64,000 bases of DNA from Sulfurihydrogenibium sp. YO3AOP1 (GCF_000020325.1 NC_010730.1:827501-891500); one strand, 5' to 3'; shown: positions 1-9,585, counted from the stretch's first letter. The notes: generated from the sequence alone by a model not told the origin. Numbers and translations are program-made.

Positions 1-1
1 A

Positions 2-622
2 GGACAGTATTTTATTGAAAAAATCAAAGATGAAATACAGTGCTACATAGCAGATGCTACAGGTTTTGCCTATGGAGATATTTATAGCCTTAAATGGAGA
101 AGAGGGATAGAGGTAAAACAGATAAAATCCCATATAAGACTTGAGGTTATTATGGCAGTAGATAACGAAGATAAAGTGGTAATTTTGGGATGTGAAACAG
201 GTAAAGCCTATGCAAGTGAGATAAAGATGTTAAATCAGATATTAGACAAAGTAGATTTTATCAAAGGACTACCTTTTATAGCTGATAAAGGTTATGATTC
301 AATAAGTGTAATACAAAAAATCTTAGACATTGGACTTATTCCTGCTATAAAGATAAAGGAAACATTTAGAATAAAAATAAAGCATCCATTGAGACAGTTA
401 TCAAAGGAAAATTGGTTAAAGTATGGAAAGAAAAGATATAGAATAGAATCTTTATTTGGTAATATAAAGAACAAAGCAAATTCAGTGTTTAGAGTTAAAA
501 GAGAAGATATAGCTAAGAAGTTAGCTATTGCTTGGGCTATTCTTTGGAATTTCTACATGATTTTAATTTATGTATTTTTGTTTATCCTATCAGTCTTAAT
601 TTTTAGAAGAAGTTTTTTTTGA
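2..622 (+). CDS. DDE transposase, C-terminal part (5' end outside window)
   Basis: The reading frame is open from the first bases of the window, well upstream of the first ATG at 152, so this is the C-terminal part of a longer transposase. Visible motifs are a first catalytic Asp region (ADATGFAYGD, bases about 47-76), a second Asp in FIADKGYDS (about 277-303) and a Glu in RYRIESLFGNIKNKAN (about 436-483), the DDE pattern of IS4/IS5-type elements. A hydrophobic tail follows. The frame looks intact within the window. The exact IS family and right terminus are not resolved; the element probably ends between 625 and 660. Function as a transposase is confident, activity is unknown. Confidence 0.8.
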   Translation, partial: GQYFIEKIKDEIQCYIADATGFAYGDIYSLKWRRGIEVKQIKSHIRLEVIMAVDNEDKVVILGCETGKAYASEIKMLNQILDKVDFIKGLPFIADKGYDSISVIQKILDIGLIPAIKIKETFRIKIKHPLRQLSKENWLKYGKKRYRIESLFGNIKNKANSVFRVKREDIAKKLAIAWAILWNFYMILIYVFLFILSVLIFRRSFF

Positions 623-680
623 TTTTTGGAACAGGGCTCAGGGGATATAAGTGGTACCTTAAAATTTATATAACTTTCAA

Positions 681-713
681 TTGAAAAAACAACCCATCTC
701 TATTAAGAGATGG
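681..713 (-). terminator. Rho-independent terminator of rpsO-pnp
   Basis: Read on the minus strand just after the pnp stop: CCATCTC, a 6-nt loop, GAGATGG (694-713), followed by a T-rich run (TTGTTTTTTC). This 7-bp stem plus U tract is a classical intrinsic terminator placed 9 bp past the gene. Confidence 0.8.
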
Positions 714-721
714 AATAGTGT

Positions 722-2833
722 TTATTCAAATAAAAATTTATTTTTAGCTTCTACATTTTCTGGAACGTCTTTTAGAGAAACTTTTATTCTACCTTGGTCA
801 TCAATTTCTGAAACTTTAACTTTTAAAACATCTCCTACTTTAACTACATCCTTAGCAGATTTTAATCTTTCTGAAGAGATTTGTGATACATGTAATAATG
901 ATAATTTACCAGGCATTAATTCTACAAATGCACCATAATCTTCAACTCTTGTAACTTTACCTAAGTATACTTCTCCAAGCTCTATATCCATTATAAGCTG
1001 ATTTATCATATCGATAGCTTTTTCTGCAGCTATTTTACTTGTTGCATATATCTTTACTAAACCAGTTGGATCTAAGTCAATCTTAACGCCTGTTTCTTCT
1101 ATTATCTTCTTAATATTTTTACCTGCTGGACCTATAATCACGCTTATTTTTTCTGGAAGTACTCTAAGAGTTGTTACTGTTGGTGCATATGGAGATAACT
1201 CTTTTCGTGGCTCTGGTATAGCTTGATACATAAGGTCAAGTATATAGTTTCTGCCTTCTCTTGCTTGCTCTAATGCTTTCTGTAAAATTTCCCTTGTTAA
1301 ACCTTTAACTTTAATATCCATTTGTATAGAAGTTACACCATCTCTTGTTCCGGCAACTTTAAAGTCCATATCGCCAAGATGATCTTCATCTCCAAGAATA
1401 TCAGATAATACTACAAATTTATCTTCACTTTTTATTAAACCCATTGCTATTCCGGCAACATGTTTTTTCATTGGAACGCCAGCATCGAATAATGCCAATG
1501 AACCGCCGCAAACTGTTGCCATAGATGTTGAGCCGTTAGATTCTAAAATATCAGATACTACTCTTATAACATATGGAAATTCCTCTTCCGATGGAATTAA
1601 AGGTTCCAATGCCCTCTCTGCAAGATTTCCATGACCAATCTCTCTTCTTGATACCGGTCTTGGAGGCTTTGCTTCTCCTGTTGAGAATGGTGGGAAGTTA
1701 TAATGTAGCATAAATCTTTTTAGAGTCTCACCGGCTTCTATACTCTCTTCTATCTGTCCTTCAGAAGGTGAACCAAGTGTTACAGTTACGAAAGCTTGAG
1801 TCTGCCCTCTTGTAAAGATAGCTGAACCATGATTTCTTGGGAAAACTCCAACTTTTATCCAAATAGGTCTAATTTCTTCTGGTTTTCTTCCATCAATTCT
1901 TATATTTTCATAAAGTACAAGGTCTCTCATAACATTACTAACAACATCTTTATAGACAAAAGAAGCTTTTTTTACTTTTTCTTCAGGAATTTCTAATGTA
2001 GTTTTAATTTCTTCAAAAATAGCATTTATCTGTTTATTTCTTTCTTTTTTATCTGAAATATTAAATGCTTCTTTAATTCTTACATAGGCTAATTCTTTAA
2101 ATTTCTCTTTCAGTAAAATTTCTTCTTCATCTATTGGTATTTCAATTTTTTCTTTTCCGTATTTTGCCCTAAGCTCTTCTTGTAATTCTATTAATTTTTT
2201 AATTTCCTGATGACCAAAAAGCATAGCTTCAAGAATAACCTCTTCTGGAACTTCCTTAGCCCCACCCTCTACCATAACGATGGCGTCTTTAGAACCAGCA
2301 ACAACAATTTCTAAATCCGATTTTGCTTTTTGTTGATAAGTTGGATTAACTATAAATTGACCATCTACTCTACAAACTCTAACACCAGCAATTGGCCCTT
2401 CAAATGGGATGTCTGAGATATGCAAAGCAGCAGAAGCTCCAACTATACCTAAAACATCTGGGTCATACTGATCATCTGCGGATAATGTATAAGCTGTGAT
2501 GATTACATCATTATAAAAACCTTTTGGGAATAAAGGTCTGATAGGTCTATCTATATTTCTTGCAACTAAAATTTCTCTCTCTGAAGGTTTTCCTTCCCTT
2601 TTAACAAATCCACCCGGGATCTTACCATAAGCATAATATTTTTCTCTGTATTCAACCGTTAATGGAAGAAAATCTATATCAGCTTGAGGCTCTTCAGACA
2701 TAACTGCAGCAACTAAAACTGCTGTATCTCCTTGTCTTACGATTACGGCACCGTTTGCCTGCTTTGCAAAGTATCCTGTTTCTATGCTATATGGTGCTCC
2801 GTTGACTACAGTTTCTATTTTAATCTCTTCCAT
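722..2833 (-). CDS. pnp: Polyribonucleotide nucleotidyltransferase (PNPase)
   Basis: A 703-residue protein of usual length and domain order. It has an N-terminal RNase PH-like domain (about 1-215), a helical linker, a second RNase PH-like domain (about 310-540, with the FTRGQTQ and DEDHLGDMDFKVAGT segments), a KH domain with the GxxG-type IGPAGKNIKKI (about 560-610), and an S1 domain (about 620-690, GKVTRVEDYGAFVEL). It degrades RNA 3' to 5' by phosphorolysis in the cytoplasm. It starts at ATG behind AGGGG, 11 bp after rpsO, giving the conserved rpsO-pnp operon. An intrinsic terminator follows. Confidence 0.98.
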   Translation of the reverse strand: MEEIKIETVVNGAPYSIETGYFAKQANGAVIVRQGDTAVLVAAVMSEEPQADIDFLPLTVEYREKYYAYGKIPGGFVKREGKPSEREILVARNIDRPIRPLFPKGFYNDVIITAYTLSADDQYDPDVLGIVGASAALHISDIPFEGPIAGVRVCRVDGQFIVNPTYQQKAKSDLEIVVAGSKDAIVMVEGGAKEVPEEVILEAMLFGHQEIKKLIELQEELRAKYGKEKIEIPIDEEEILLKEKFKELAYVRIKEAFNISDKKERNKQINAIFEEIKTTLEIPEEKVKKASFVYKDVVSNVMRDLVLYENIRIDGRKPEEIRPIWIKVGVFPRNHGSAIFTRGQTQAFVTVTLGSPSEGQIEESIEAGETLKRFMLHYNFPPFSTGEAKPPRPVSRREIGHGNLAERALEPLIPSEEEFPYVIRVVSDILESNGSTSMATVCGGSLALFDAGVPMKKHVAGIAMGLIKSEDKFVVLSDILGDEDHLGDMDFKVAGTRDGVTSIQMDIKVKGLTREILQKALEQAREGRNYILDLMYQAIPEPRKELSPYAPTVTTLRVLPEKISVIIGPAGKNIKKIIEETGVKIDLDPTGLVKIYATSKIAAEKAIDMINQLIMDIELGEVYLGKVTRVEDYGAFVELMPGKLSLLHVSQISSERLKSAKDVVKVGDVLKVKVSEIDDQGRIKVSLKDVPENVEAKNKFLFE

Positions 2834-2844
2834 TAATACCCCTA

Positions 2845-3132
2845 TTATTTGCTTTCGTTAGATGTTTCTCTGATGTTTAATGCTTCAATAATTTTTCTAT
2901 ATCTTTCTTCGCTCTCTCTTTTGAGATAGTTTAAAAGCTTTCTTCTTTTGTTAACCATTCCGATAAGACCTCTTCTTGAGTGAAGGTCTTTTTTGTTTGC
3001 TTTTATATGCTCTGTAAGATTTCTGATTCTTTCAGTTAAAACAGCAATTTGGACCTCTGGAGAACCAGTATCATTTTCATGTAATGCAAACTTTTTAATA
3101 AGCTCTTGCTTTTTCTCAGCAGTAATTGACAT
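2845..3132 (-). CDS. rpsO: 30S ribosomal protein S15
   Basis: The 95-residue S15 is slightly longer than the usual 88-89 because of a polar C-terminal tail (RETSNESK). The family signature [19 protein letters not shown] and the [21 protein letters not shown] helix region are present. S15 binds 16S rRNA in the small-subunit platform. The start is ATG with a strong AGGAGG ribosome binding site. It is the first gene of the operon with pnp, and its leader is about 30-40 nt if the extended -10 at 3172-3180 is used. Confidence 0.98.
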   Translation of the reverse strand: MSITAEKKQELIKKFALHENDTGSPEVQIAVLTERIRNLTEHIKANKKDLHSRRGLIGMVNKRRKLLNYLKRESEERYRKIIEALNIRETSNESK

Positions 3133-3171
3133 TTATACCTCCTATAACTAATTTAAAATTTTTGAATTTAT

Positions 3172-3180
3172 ATTATAACA
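3172..3180 (-). promoter_or_regulatory. Extended -10 promoter for rpsO-pnp
   Basis: On the minus strand the sequence reads TGTTATAAT, an extended -10 (TGnTATAAT), about 40 bp upstream of the rpsO start codon. The -35 region at the expected spacing (GACCTA) is poor, which is tolerated with an extended -10. Motif-based call only. Confidence 0.55.
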
Positions 3181-3247
3181 TACTTTAGAAAAAGTAGGTC
3201 TTAGTTATTAAAGATTATAGTTGATATTTACGTTTGATAAATTTAGA

Positions 3248-3334
3248 TGGTGGGAAAGGAGGGAATCGAACCCTCACGGCCTTTCGGCCAAGGGATTTTA
3301 AGTCCCTCGCGTCTGCCAGTTCCGCCACTTTCCC
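3248..3334 (-). tRNA. tRNA-Leu (UAA anticodon)
   Basis: On the minus strand the gene runs from GGGAAAG to CTTTCCCACCA. The acceptor stem is GGGAAAG/CTTTCCC, the D arm contains GGCGGAACTGGCAGACGC, the anticodon loop is ACTTAAAATC with anticodon TAA, the long variable arm TTGGCCGAAAGGCCGTGA is typical of a class II tRNA, and the T arm has GGTTCGATTCC. The CCA end is genomically encoded (3248-3250). Length is 87 nt. Confidence 0.97.
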
Positions 3335-3406
3335 TTTCAAATTGTGGAAATATAATATATCATATTTTTATATCTTATGCAAGTGTTTTTTTACTTGGAG
3401 ATTGAG

Positions 3407-4615
3407 ATGATAAATTTCAAGCCTATGCAAATACAAAATGAAGTCATAACAATATTAAAAAATCTTGGAAGCTCTATATCTCTAAAAGCTGGTGAAAATG
3501 TTAATGCTGAAGTTATTGATGTCCTGCCTTCCGGTGCAGCTGTCCTTAGAATAAAAAACAGTTATATAACAGTCAATACAGAAATTCCTTTAAGCAAAGA
3601 CAATCAGTTATTACTTAAGGTTCTTCCCCCAAAGGATGACAAACTTCAATTTCAATTAATTTCAGTTTCTGATAAAAAACCTGTTAATGAAGTTTTCTTA
3701 AAAGAAATTCCTATAGAGTTAGCATTAAAAAATTTAGATAAACTTCCAGAAAATATCAAATCTCAATTTATTCAAAATTTAATTAACAATATAACAAAGC
3801 TTGAAGAGAATAGACTTAATTTACCGGTTAAAGATGTTTATCAAATTGATGAAAAAACAATAAAAGAAGCAATACAAAACTCTGGCAGTTTTTTTGAAAA
3901 TAAATTGGCTAAATTGATTAATCAAATTGAGAATTTAAAACAGATGGACTTGCAAGCTTATAAAGAAATTTTTGACGGCAAGGAAAATATATTAGAAAAT
4001 ATAGATAAGATGATTTTAGAAAACAATCAGTTAAAAGAATCTTTGGAAAGTATAAAGAAAGATTTACATTCCGGCGTTGAAGTTAAGGATAAAGATATCT
4101 TAAAGCAATTGAATTTGCAAACTTTCAAAGATGTATTAGTTGTAAAGGAGCATGTTTTAGAAAAATTAGAAAGACTAATTTCGGAAAGACAACAACTGAA
4201 AGAAATTCTAGAAAGTATAAAAAATAGTTTGGGGTCTATCTACCCAGATGCAAAAATTAACATAAAAGATGAAAATGTAAACAGCTTGATAAAAAGTTAT
4301 CAACAACTAAGTTTATTATCTGATAGCATTTTTGGAGTTTTCCCTTTTGTGTTAAATGGTATTAAAATTTCTAAGTACGAGATTAAAAAGAAATTCAATG
4401 AAAATGGAAATATAATTTATTTTAAAGGTGATATAGAATTTAACGATGATACTTTTGTATCCTATATAATTGCTAAGTTTTACGACGGTTATTATATTAC
4501 GATTAAGAGCAATGATAAAAATCTTGTTGAAAATCTAAAAGAACTTAAAAAAATAGCTATAGAAAGGTTAAAGGATAGCAATATAAACGTGGTGAGTTTT
4601 GATGTCTATGGATGA
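3407..4615 (+). CDS. FliK-like hook-length/export-associated protein (putative)
   Basis: About 402 residues from the ATG at 3407, chosen because GGAG at 3397-3400 has ideal spacing; the frame is also open from an ATG at 3377 that lacks a site. The N-terminus has a compact beta-rich region (about 20-95, AEVIDVLPSGAAVLRIKNSYI). A long Lys/Glu-rich helical centre holds two related blocks, each with an LQ-x-(Y/F)-K-(E/D) motif and (E/K)-x-LE-(N/K)-(I/L) (about 190-240 and 255-300). A folded C-terminus follows. I see no catalytic motif. The next gene overlaps it and resembles the FlhB C-terminal domain, FliK's usual partner, so a flagellar/export role is inferred from context and architecture. Sequence similarity to FliK itself is weak. 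Confidence 0.5.
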   Translation: MINFKPMQIQNEVITILKNLGSSISLKAGENVNAEVIDVLPSGAAVLRIKNSYITVNTEIPLSKDNQLLLKVLPPKDDKLQFQLISVSDKKPVNEVFLKEIPIELALKNLDKLPENIKSQFIQNLINNITKLEENRLNLPVKDVYQIDEKTIKEAIQNSGSFFENKLAKLINQIENLKQMDLQAYKEIFDGKENILENIDKMILENNQLKESLESIKKDLHSGVEVKDKDILKQLNLQTFKDVLVVKEHVLEKLERLISERQQLKEILESIKNSLGSIYPDAKINIKDENVNSLIKSYQQLSLLSDSIFGVFPFVLNGIKISKYEIKKKFNENGNIIYFKGDIEFNDDTFVSYIIAKFYDGYYITIKSNDKNLVENLKELKKIAIERLKDSNINVVSFDVYG

Positions 4616-4865
4616 GAAAAAAGCAGTAGCTTTGAGATATGAAAGGTATAGAGATTCTGCTCCAAAGGTTGTAGCTAAAGGTAAAGGTATAATTGCAGAA
4701 AGAATTATAGAGGTAGCAAAACAACACGGAGTTTATCTCAAAGAAGACCCGACGTTGGTTGAGGTTTTGTCGGGTCTTGAACTTTATGAAGAAATTCCTG
4801 AAGAACTTTATAAAGTAATTGCTGAAATTTTTGTATTAATCTACCAAGCTAAACAGAAACGTTAA
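4602..4865 (+). CDS. FlhB C-terminal-domain-like protein (YlqH/FlhB-related)
   Basis: An 87-residue protein starting at the ATG at 4602 behind GGTGAG, overlapping the previous gene by 14 bp. AVALRYERYRDSAPKVVAKGKGIIAERIIEVAKQHGV matches the cytoplasmic domain of the FlhB/YscU export-switch family, and the EDPTLVEVLSGLELYEEIPEELYKVIAEI end matches its last helices. There is no transmembrane region, and the NPTH autocleavage site that precedes this domain in FlhB is missing, so it cannot self-cleave as FlhB does. Such stand-alone copies are known next to FliK-like genes. The last 17 bp overlap the convergent dapD. Confidence 0.8.
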   Translation: MSMDEKKAVALRYERYRDSAPKVVAKGKGIIAERIIEVAKQHGVYLKEDPTLVEVLSGLELYEEIPEELYKVIAEIFVLIYQAKQKR

Positions 4866-5664
4866 ACTCTCTCAACGCATCGTTTAAAGAAGTTTTTTTA
4901 TCTGTTGACTCTTTTCTTTTTCCGATAATTAAAGCACATTGTACGCCATACTCACCAGCCGGGAATTTCTTCGTGATTGTTCCTGGCACTACAACGCTTC
5001 TTGCAGGAACTCTTCCTCTGTACTCTACAGGTTCATCACCAGAAACGTCTATAATTCTTGTAGAAGCTGTTATTACAACGTTAGCTCCTAAAACAGCCTC
5101 TTCTTCTACTATTACACCTTCTACGATAATACATCTGGAACCTATAAAGCAGTTATCTTCTATTATTACAGGTCTTGCTGAAGGTGGTTCTAAGACTCCA
5201 CCTAAACCTACTCCACCTGAAAGGTGAACGTTTTTTCCAACTTGGGCACAAGAACCAACCGTTGCCCATGTATCAACCATTGTTCCGCTTCCAACGTAAG
5301 CACCAATATTTACATAAGATGGCATAAGAATCGCTCCCGGCTCTATATAACTTCCATATCTTGCTGTTGCTGGCGGAACAACTCTAACGCCTCTTTCTTT
5401 ATAATTTTTCTTTAAAGGAATTTTATCGTAATATTCAAAAGGTCCAACTTCCATAACCTGCATCTCTTGAATAGGAAAGTATAATAAAATAGCTTGCTTT
5501 ATCCATTCATTGACTATCCATTCGCCATTTATCTTCTCTGCTACTCTTATTTTTCCATTGTCTAATAAGTCAATGGTTTCTCTTACTGCTTCTTTGTATT
5601 TATTTTCTTTTAAAAACTCTCTGTTTTCCCATGCTTCTAAAATAAGTTTTTTAAGTTCTTCCAT
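4849..5664 (-). CDS. dapD: 2,3,4,5-tetrahydropyridine-2,6-dicarboxylate N-succinyltransferase
   Basis: At 271 residues it has the length of E. coli DapD. It transfers succinyl from succinyl-CoA to tetrahydrodipicolinate in lysine and diaminopimelate synthesis. The centre is a left-handed beta-helix of hexapeptide repeats (IGAYVGSGTMVDTWATVGS, then VGKNVHLSGGVGLGG), followed by the family-typical NCFIGSRCIIVEGVIVEEEAVLGANV. The start is ATG behind AGGAGG. It stands alone, ending inside the convergent FlhB-like gene. Its presence indicates the succinylase branch of lysine synthesis. Confidence 0.96.
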   Translation of the reverse strand: MEELKKLILEAWENREFLKENKYKEAVRETIDLLDNGKIRVAEKINGEWIVNEWIKQAILLYFPIQEMQVMEVGPFEYYDKIPLKKNYKERGVRVVPPATARYGSYIEPGAILMPSYVNIGAYVGSGTMVDTWATVGSCAQVGKNVHLSGGVGLGGVLEPPSARPVIIEDNCFIGSRCIIVEGVIVEEEAVLGANVVITASTRIIDVSGDEPVEYRGRVPARSVVVPGTITKKFPAGEYGVQCALIIGKRKESTDKKTSLNDALREFNVSV

Positions 5665-5741
5665 CTAAACCTCCTGTAATTAAATATTGGAGTTTATTAT
5701 ATCAAAAATATACTATAGAGACTGTTTCAAAAATCAATGTT

Positions 5742-5770
5742 GTCATTCCACACAGTCGGCGAAGAGTCTT
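5742..5770. repeat. Degenerate single copy of hairpin repeat family A
   Basis: GTCATTCCACACAGTCGGCG followed by AAGAGTCTT resembles the family A small arm found throughout the window. It lies alone in the 158-bp gap between dapD and the P-type ATPase gene, without a recognisable partner arm. Confidence 0.55.
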
Positions 5771-5822
5771 TTATTTTTAATCTCACAACTTTTATTGAAT
5801 TTATTACCAGACGTATTAAAGA

Positions 5823-8255
5823 CTATAAATCATACTTTTTGTAAAAGAATTTTTTACCTATTTCTACAGTCAGTATATAAAGAATTATCACAATTATCAC
5901 AAATAAATAAAGACTTAAAGTTAAAGGCTGCAGTTCTAATAATTTTCCAATTGGAGTAAATGGAATTATAAATCCGGATATAAATATTGAACTTACAGTT
6001 AAGATTAAAAAGTTAGATGGTCTGCTTTTTAGGAAAAATTCTCTTGTTCTTAAAACTAATAAAATGGCTACTTCTGTCAATAGACCTTCAAGAAACCAAG
6101 CAGAACGGAAAAGTTCTTGGCTTGCATTAAATACATATATCAGAGAGAAGTACGTTACAAAATCATAAACAGAGCTTATTAATCCAAAGACTATCATAAA
6201 TCTTTTTATAAACTCAATATTCCATTTTTTTGGAGTCTTGATCCAATCTTTGTCTACGTTGTCTGTTGGAATTGACATTACAGCAACATCTGACATTAAA
6301 TTTTGAGATAAAACTTGTTTTGGTAGCATTGGCAAGAAAGGAATTATAAAAGATGCACCTGTCATAGAAAATACATTTCCAAAATTAGAGCTTACTTGCA
6401 TAAAAAGATATTTCATAGTATTTAAGAATGTTTTTCTTCCTTCAACGACTGCGTCAATTATAGTTTGTAAGTCTGCTTTTAATAAAACTATATCTGCTGT
6501 TTCTTTCGCTATGTCTACTGCGTTATCGACAGAGATTGCAACATCTGCCTCTCTCATAGCTGCAATATCGTTTATTCCATCACCCATATATCCTACCACA
6601 TAGCCGGCGTCTTTTAAGGCACTAACTACCAAATCTTTTTGAAGTGGTGTAAGCTCTGCAAACACAAAAGTATCTTTAACCTTATTAATAAGAGCATCTT
6701 CCGATAGATGTCTTATATCTTCACCGCTTAGCACCTTTCCATCAAGTCCCAAGCTTTGAGCTATATGCTGAGCAACCAACTTGTTATCTCCTGTAATTAT
6801 CCTAAGTTCTATTCCTAAATCTTTTAGCTTGTTGACTAAATCTTTTGCATCAGGTTTGAGTGGGTCGTGAAGTATAACAAAGCCGATAAAAATCTCACCA
6901 GACTCGTCGTTAAAATCTATTCTTTCCTTGTCTATGTATTTATAAGAAACAGCAATAAGTTTATAGCCTTGACTACTATACAAAGTATAAAGTTTTTCAA
7001 TATCTTGAATTATATCTTTTAAATCTAAAATCTTTCCATCTATCTCGGCATATGTGCAAACTTCTATGATGTGAGAATATGCACCTTTTGTTATTAAAAT
7101 GTTTTTGTCATCTTTTTTTACTAAGATAGACAATCTTTTTCGGTTAAAATCATAAGGAATTTCATCTAACTTTTTATAATCTGAAATATCTAAATCTTTA
7201 TGACTTTCTTTTATAGCATCGTCAATTGGATTTTTATAACCTGTTTGTAGACATGAGTTAACACATGAAAAAATTGCAACCTTATTATCATCTTGATCTT
7301 TTATATTTTTGAATGCGAAAATTTTCATTTTTCCTTCTGTTAAAGTTCCGGTTTTATCACAGCAAAAAACATTCATACTTCCAAAGTTTTCTATCGATGC
7401 TAATCTTTTAACTATCGCACCTTTATTAGCCATAAATCTTGCACCATAAGACAATCCAACGCTAACAACAGCAGGCAAAAGAACAGGAGTTATACCAATT
7501 CCAAGGGAAAGTGCAAATAATAGAGAATCTATAACACCTCTGTGATAGTAAGTATTTACAGCAAAAACAACGATAATTAAAATCGTTGCAACTTGTAATA
7601 GTGTATATCCAAATCTTCTTAAGCCTCTTTCAAAATCTGTTTCTGCTTTACCAAGTCTTAATTTATCAGCAATTTTTCCGTATTCTGTATCTTTGGCTGT
7701 TTTGACAGTCTTCATAATTCCAAAACCGCTAACAACATGAGTTCCCATAAATACATTATCGTTGGCGAATTTTTCAACCGGATATGGCTCTCCTGTAAGA
7801 AGAGATTCATTGATAAAAATGTCTTTTGCTTCTAATAAAACTCCGTCAGCCGGCACCATATCACCAGCTCTTAAAACAATAATATCATCTGGCACAACAT
7901 ACTCAATAGGTATTTCTGTCTCTTTCCCATCTCTAATTACATTAACATATGTCTTAATCATAGAAAGAAGCTTTTCAACTGTTCTATGTGCGCCTCTTTC
8001 CTGCCAAAAATCTAATATGCTACCAAGCAAAACAATCGTTATGATAACTAAAGCATCTATTGTTTCTCCTAAAATGGCTGAAAGTATGGCGGTAAACAAA
8101 AGTAATAAGATGTATGGACTTTTAAATTGATTTAAGAATAATTCTAAATCTGTAAATCTTTTTTCTTTACCAACTTTATTTAAACCATATTTTTTAAGTC
8201 TTTCTTCAGCTTCTTTAGAAGACAGTCCTATTATTTTTTGAGTGTTAGCTTTCAT
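5823..8255 (-). CDS. Magnesium-type P-type ATPase (MgtA/MgtB-like)
   Basis: An 810-residue P-type ATPase. It has an N-terminal cation-ATPase domain (about 1-45), paired transmembrane helices (about 50-90), an actuator domain with SLLTGEPYPVEK, two more helices (about 215-275), the phosphorylation site CDKTGTLTEGK (Asp about 300), a nucleotide-binding domain, the hinge YMGDGINDIAAMREADVAISV, and a six-helix C-terminus. QVLSQNLMSDVAVMSIPTDN followed by VDKDWIKTPKKW is characteristic of type IIIB Mg2+ importers rather than Ca2+ pumps. It is shorter than MgtA (about 900). No obvious Mg-sensing leader is seen in the 90 bp upstream. Substrate is inferred from family. Confidence 0.85.
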   Translation of the reverse strand: MKANTQKIIGLSSKEAEERLKKYGLNKVGKEKRFTDLELFLNQFKSPYILLLLFTAILSAILGETIDALVIITIVLLGSILDFWQERGAHRTVEKLLSMIKTYVNVIRDGKETEIPIEYVVPDDIIVLRAGDMVPADGVLLEAKDIFINESLLTGEPYPVEKFANDNVFMGTHVVSGFGIMKTVKTAKDTEYGKIADKLRLGKAETDFERGLRRFGYTLLQVATILIIVVFAVNTYYHRGVIDSLLFALSLGIGITPVLLPAVVSVGLSYGARFMANKGAIVKRLASIENFGSMNVFCCDKTGTLTEGKMKIFAFKNIKDQDDNKVAIFSCVNSCLQTGYKNPIDDAIKESHKDLDISDYKKLDEIPYDFNRKRLSILVKKDDKNILITKGAYSHIIEVCTYAEIDGKILDLKDIIQDIEKLYTLYSSQGYKLIAVSYKYIDKERIDFNDESGEIFIGFVILHDPLKPDAKDLVNKLKDLGIELRIITGDNKLVAQHIAQSLGLDGKVLSGEDIRHLSEDALINKVKDTFVFAELTPLQKDLVVSALKDAGYVVGYMGDGINDIAAMREADVAISVDNAVDIAKETADIVLLKADLQTIIDAVVEGRKTFLNTMKYLFMQVSSNFGNVFSMTGASFIIPFLPMLPKQVLSQNLMSDVAVMSIPTDNVDKDWIKTPKKWNIEFIKRFMIVFGLISSVYDFVTYFSLIYVFNASQELFRSAWFLEGLLTEVAILLVLRTREFFLKSRPSNFLILTVSSIFISGFIIPFTPIGKLLELQPLTLSLYLFVIIVIILYILTVEIGKKFFYKKYDL

Positions 8256-8345
8256 AATGTTTTCCGGATTTTTTATATTTTGATTGGTTATTATATCAGA
8301 AGAATTTTTAGATTAGGTTAAAGTGGGGACAAGAACACAAACTAA

Positions 8346-9470
8346 TCAAATTTTAACTTTTACAGTTTTATTTTCATAGTTTCTAAAAACTATATAATCC
8401 TCATTTTTTTCAATTATATAATTTGGAAGGACAGGGACTTTACCAAGTCCACCTAAAAGGTCAACGGCAAAGGTTGGTATTCCAAGTCCTGACAATCTTC
8501 CTCTTAAATACTCCATGATTTCTAAACCGACTTCTAACGGTGTTCTAAAATGATACACTCCTTTCGTTGGGTCGCATTGAAAAAGATAGTATGGTTTTAT
8601 TTTTGCTTTAAGTAAATCTCTCATAAGATTTTCTATTGTTTCTTTACTATCGTTGATTCCTTTTAGTAAAACGGTTTGATTTAAAACAGGTGTTCCTGTT
8701 GATAGAATGTTTTTTACAGCTTTCTTTGTTTCTGATGTTATTTCATTTGGATGATTAAAATGTGTAATAAGCCAAACTTTATCGTATTTTTCAAATAGTT
8801 GTAATAGTTTTTCATCGTAGAATCTGTAAGGATTTGCAACAAGCTCTCTGCTTCCGATTCTTATAACATCAATATGTGATATCTCATAAAGATTTTTGAG
8901 AATATATTCTATCTTTTTATTTGGGAGGGTTAGGGGGTCTCCGCCGGATATCAAGACTTCTTTTATAGATTTATTATTTCTTATGTATTCAAACATAGCA
9001 TCATATTCTTCTTTTGTCCTTGCTCTTTCATCTTCTAAGAACATTCTCTTTCTCATACAGTGTCTGCAGTAAACACTACAAAAGTTTGTAGCTCTAAATA
9101 AAACTCTGTCAGGGTATCTATGGGTTAAACCGGGTACAGGAGATTTAACATCTTCTAAAAATGGGTCTAAAAAAGCTCCTTCTTGATATTTTTCATCTAT
9201 CTCTTTTATGTCCGGTAGAATTTGCTTTAATATTGGGTCATTCTCATCATTTGGATTGATTAGTGATATATAGTAAGGAGTGGTTCCAAAATGAAATATT
9301 TCAGATATTTTCAAGAAATCTTCTTCGTTTTTAATCGGTATTATTTGTTTTAACTCATTTAAAGAAGTAGTTCTATTAGCTATTTGCCACTTCCAGTCTT
9401 GCCACTGCTCCTTTGAGATATCTTTATAAAGATGTATCTTTTGCCAGAAATTTTCTTCTAAATTTTGCAA
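8346..9470 (-). CDS. Lysine 2,3-aminomutase-type radical SAM enzyme
   Basis: 374 residues. The radical SAM cluster motif is CSVYCRHC (about 131-138) in RATNFCSVYCRHCMRKR. ISGGDPLTL follows, and near the C-terminus FAVDLLGGLGKVPVLPNYII contains the family's PLP-binding Lys. The two acidic positions associated with lysine binding in the clostridial enzyme (in QCDPTKG and VDL) are Asp here, favouring lysine over glutamate as substrate. That is family knowledge applied by eye. Beta-lysine can serve as an osmolyte precursor, but no beta-lysine acetyltransferase is adjacent, so the pathway is open. An EpmB-like role is an alternative. Confidence 0.85.
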   Translation of the reverse strand: MQNLEENFWQKIHLYKDISKEQWQDWKWQIANRTTSLNELKQIIPIKNEEDFLKISEIFHFGTTPYYISLINPNDENDPILKQILPDIKEIDEKYQEGAFLDPFLEDVKSPVPGLTHRYPDRVLFRATNFCSVYCRHCMRKRMFLEDERARTKEEYDAMFEYIRNNKSIKEVLISGGDPLTLPNKKIEYILKNLYEISHIDVIRIGSRELVANPYRFYDEKLLQLFEKYDKVWLITHFNHPNEITSETKKAVKNILSTGTPVLNQTVLLKGINDSKETIENLMRDLLKAKIKPYYLFQCDPTKGVYHFRTPLEVGLEIMEYLRGRLSGLGIPTFAVDLLGGLGKVPVLPNYIIEKNEDYIVFRNYENKTVKVKI

Positions 9471-9585
9471 CTTTGCTCCGTTTTAAGAGGTATTTATAAA
9501 AAGTTTATTTTATCATAGGTTAGATAATAGAGTGTATAGTCTTAGTCCTTGATTTTATTTACACATTAGTATTTACACATTAGTT

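Noticed and set aside
8256-8345. Mg-sensing leader or riboswitch before the P-type ATPase
   Set aside because: The upstream space is only 90 bp, AT-rich and without recognisable conserved structure.
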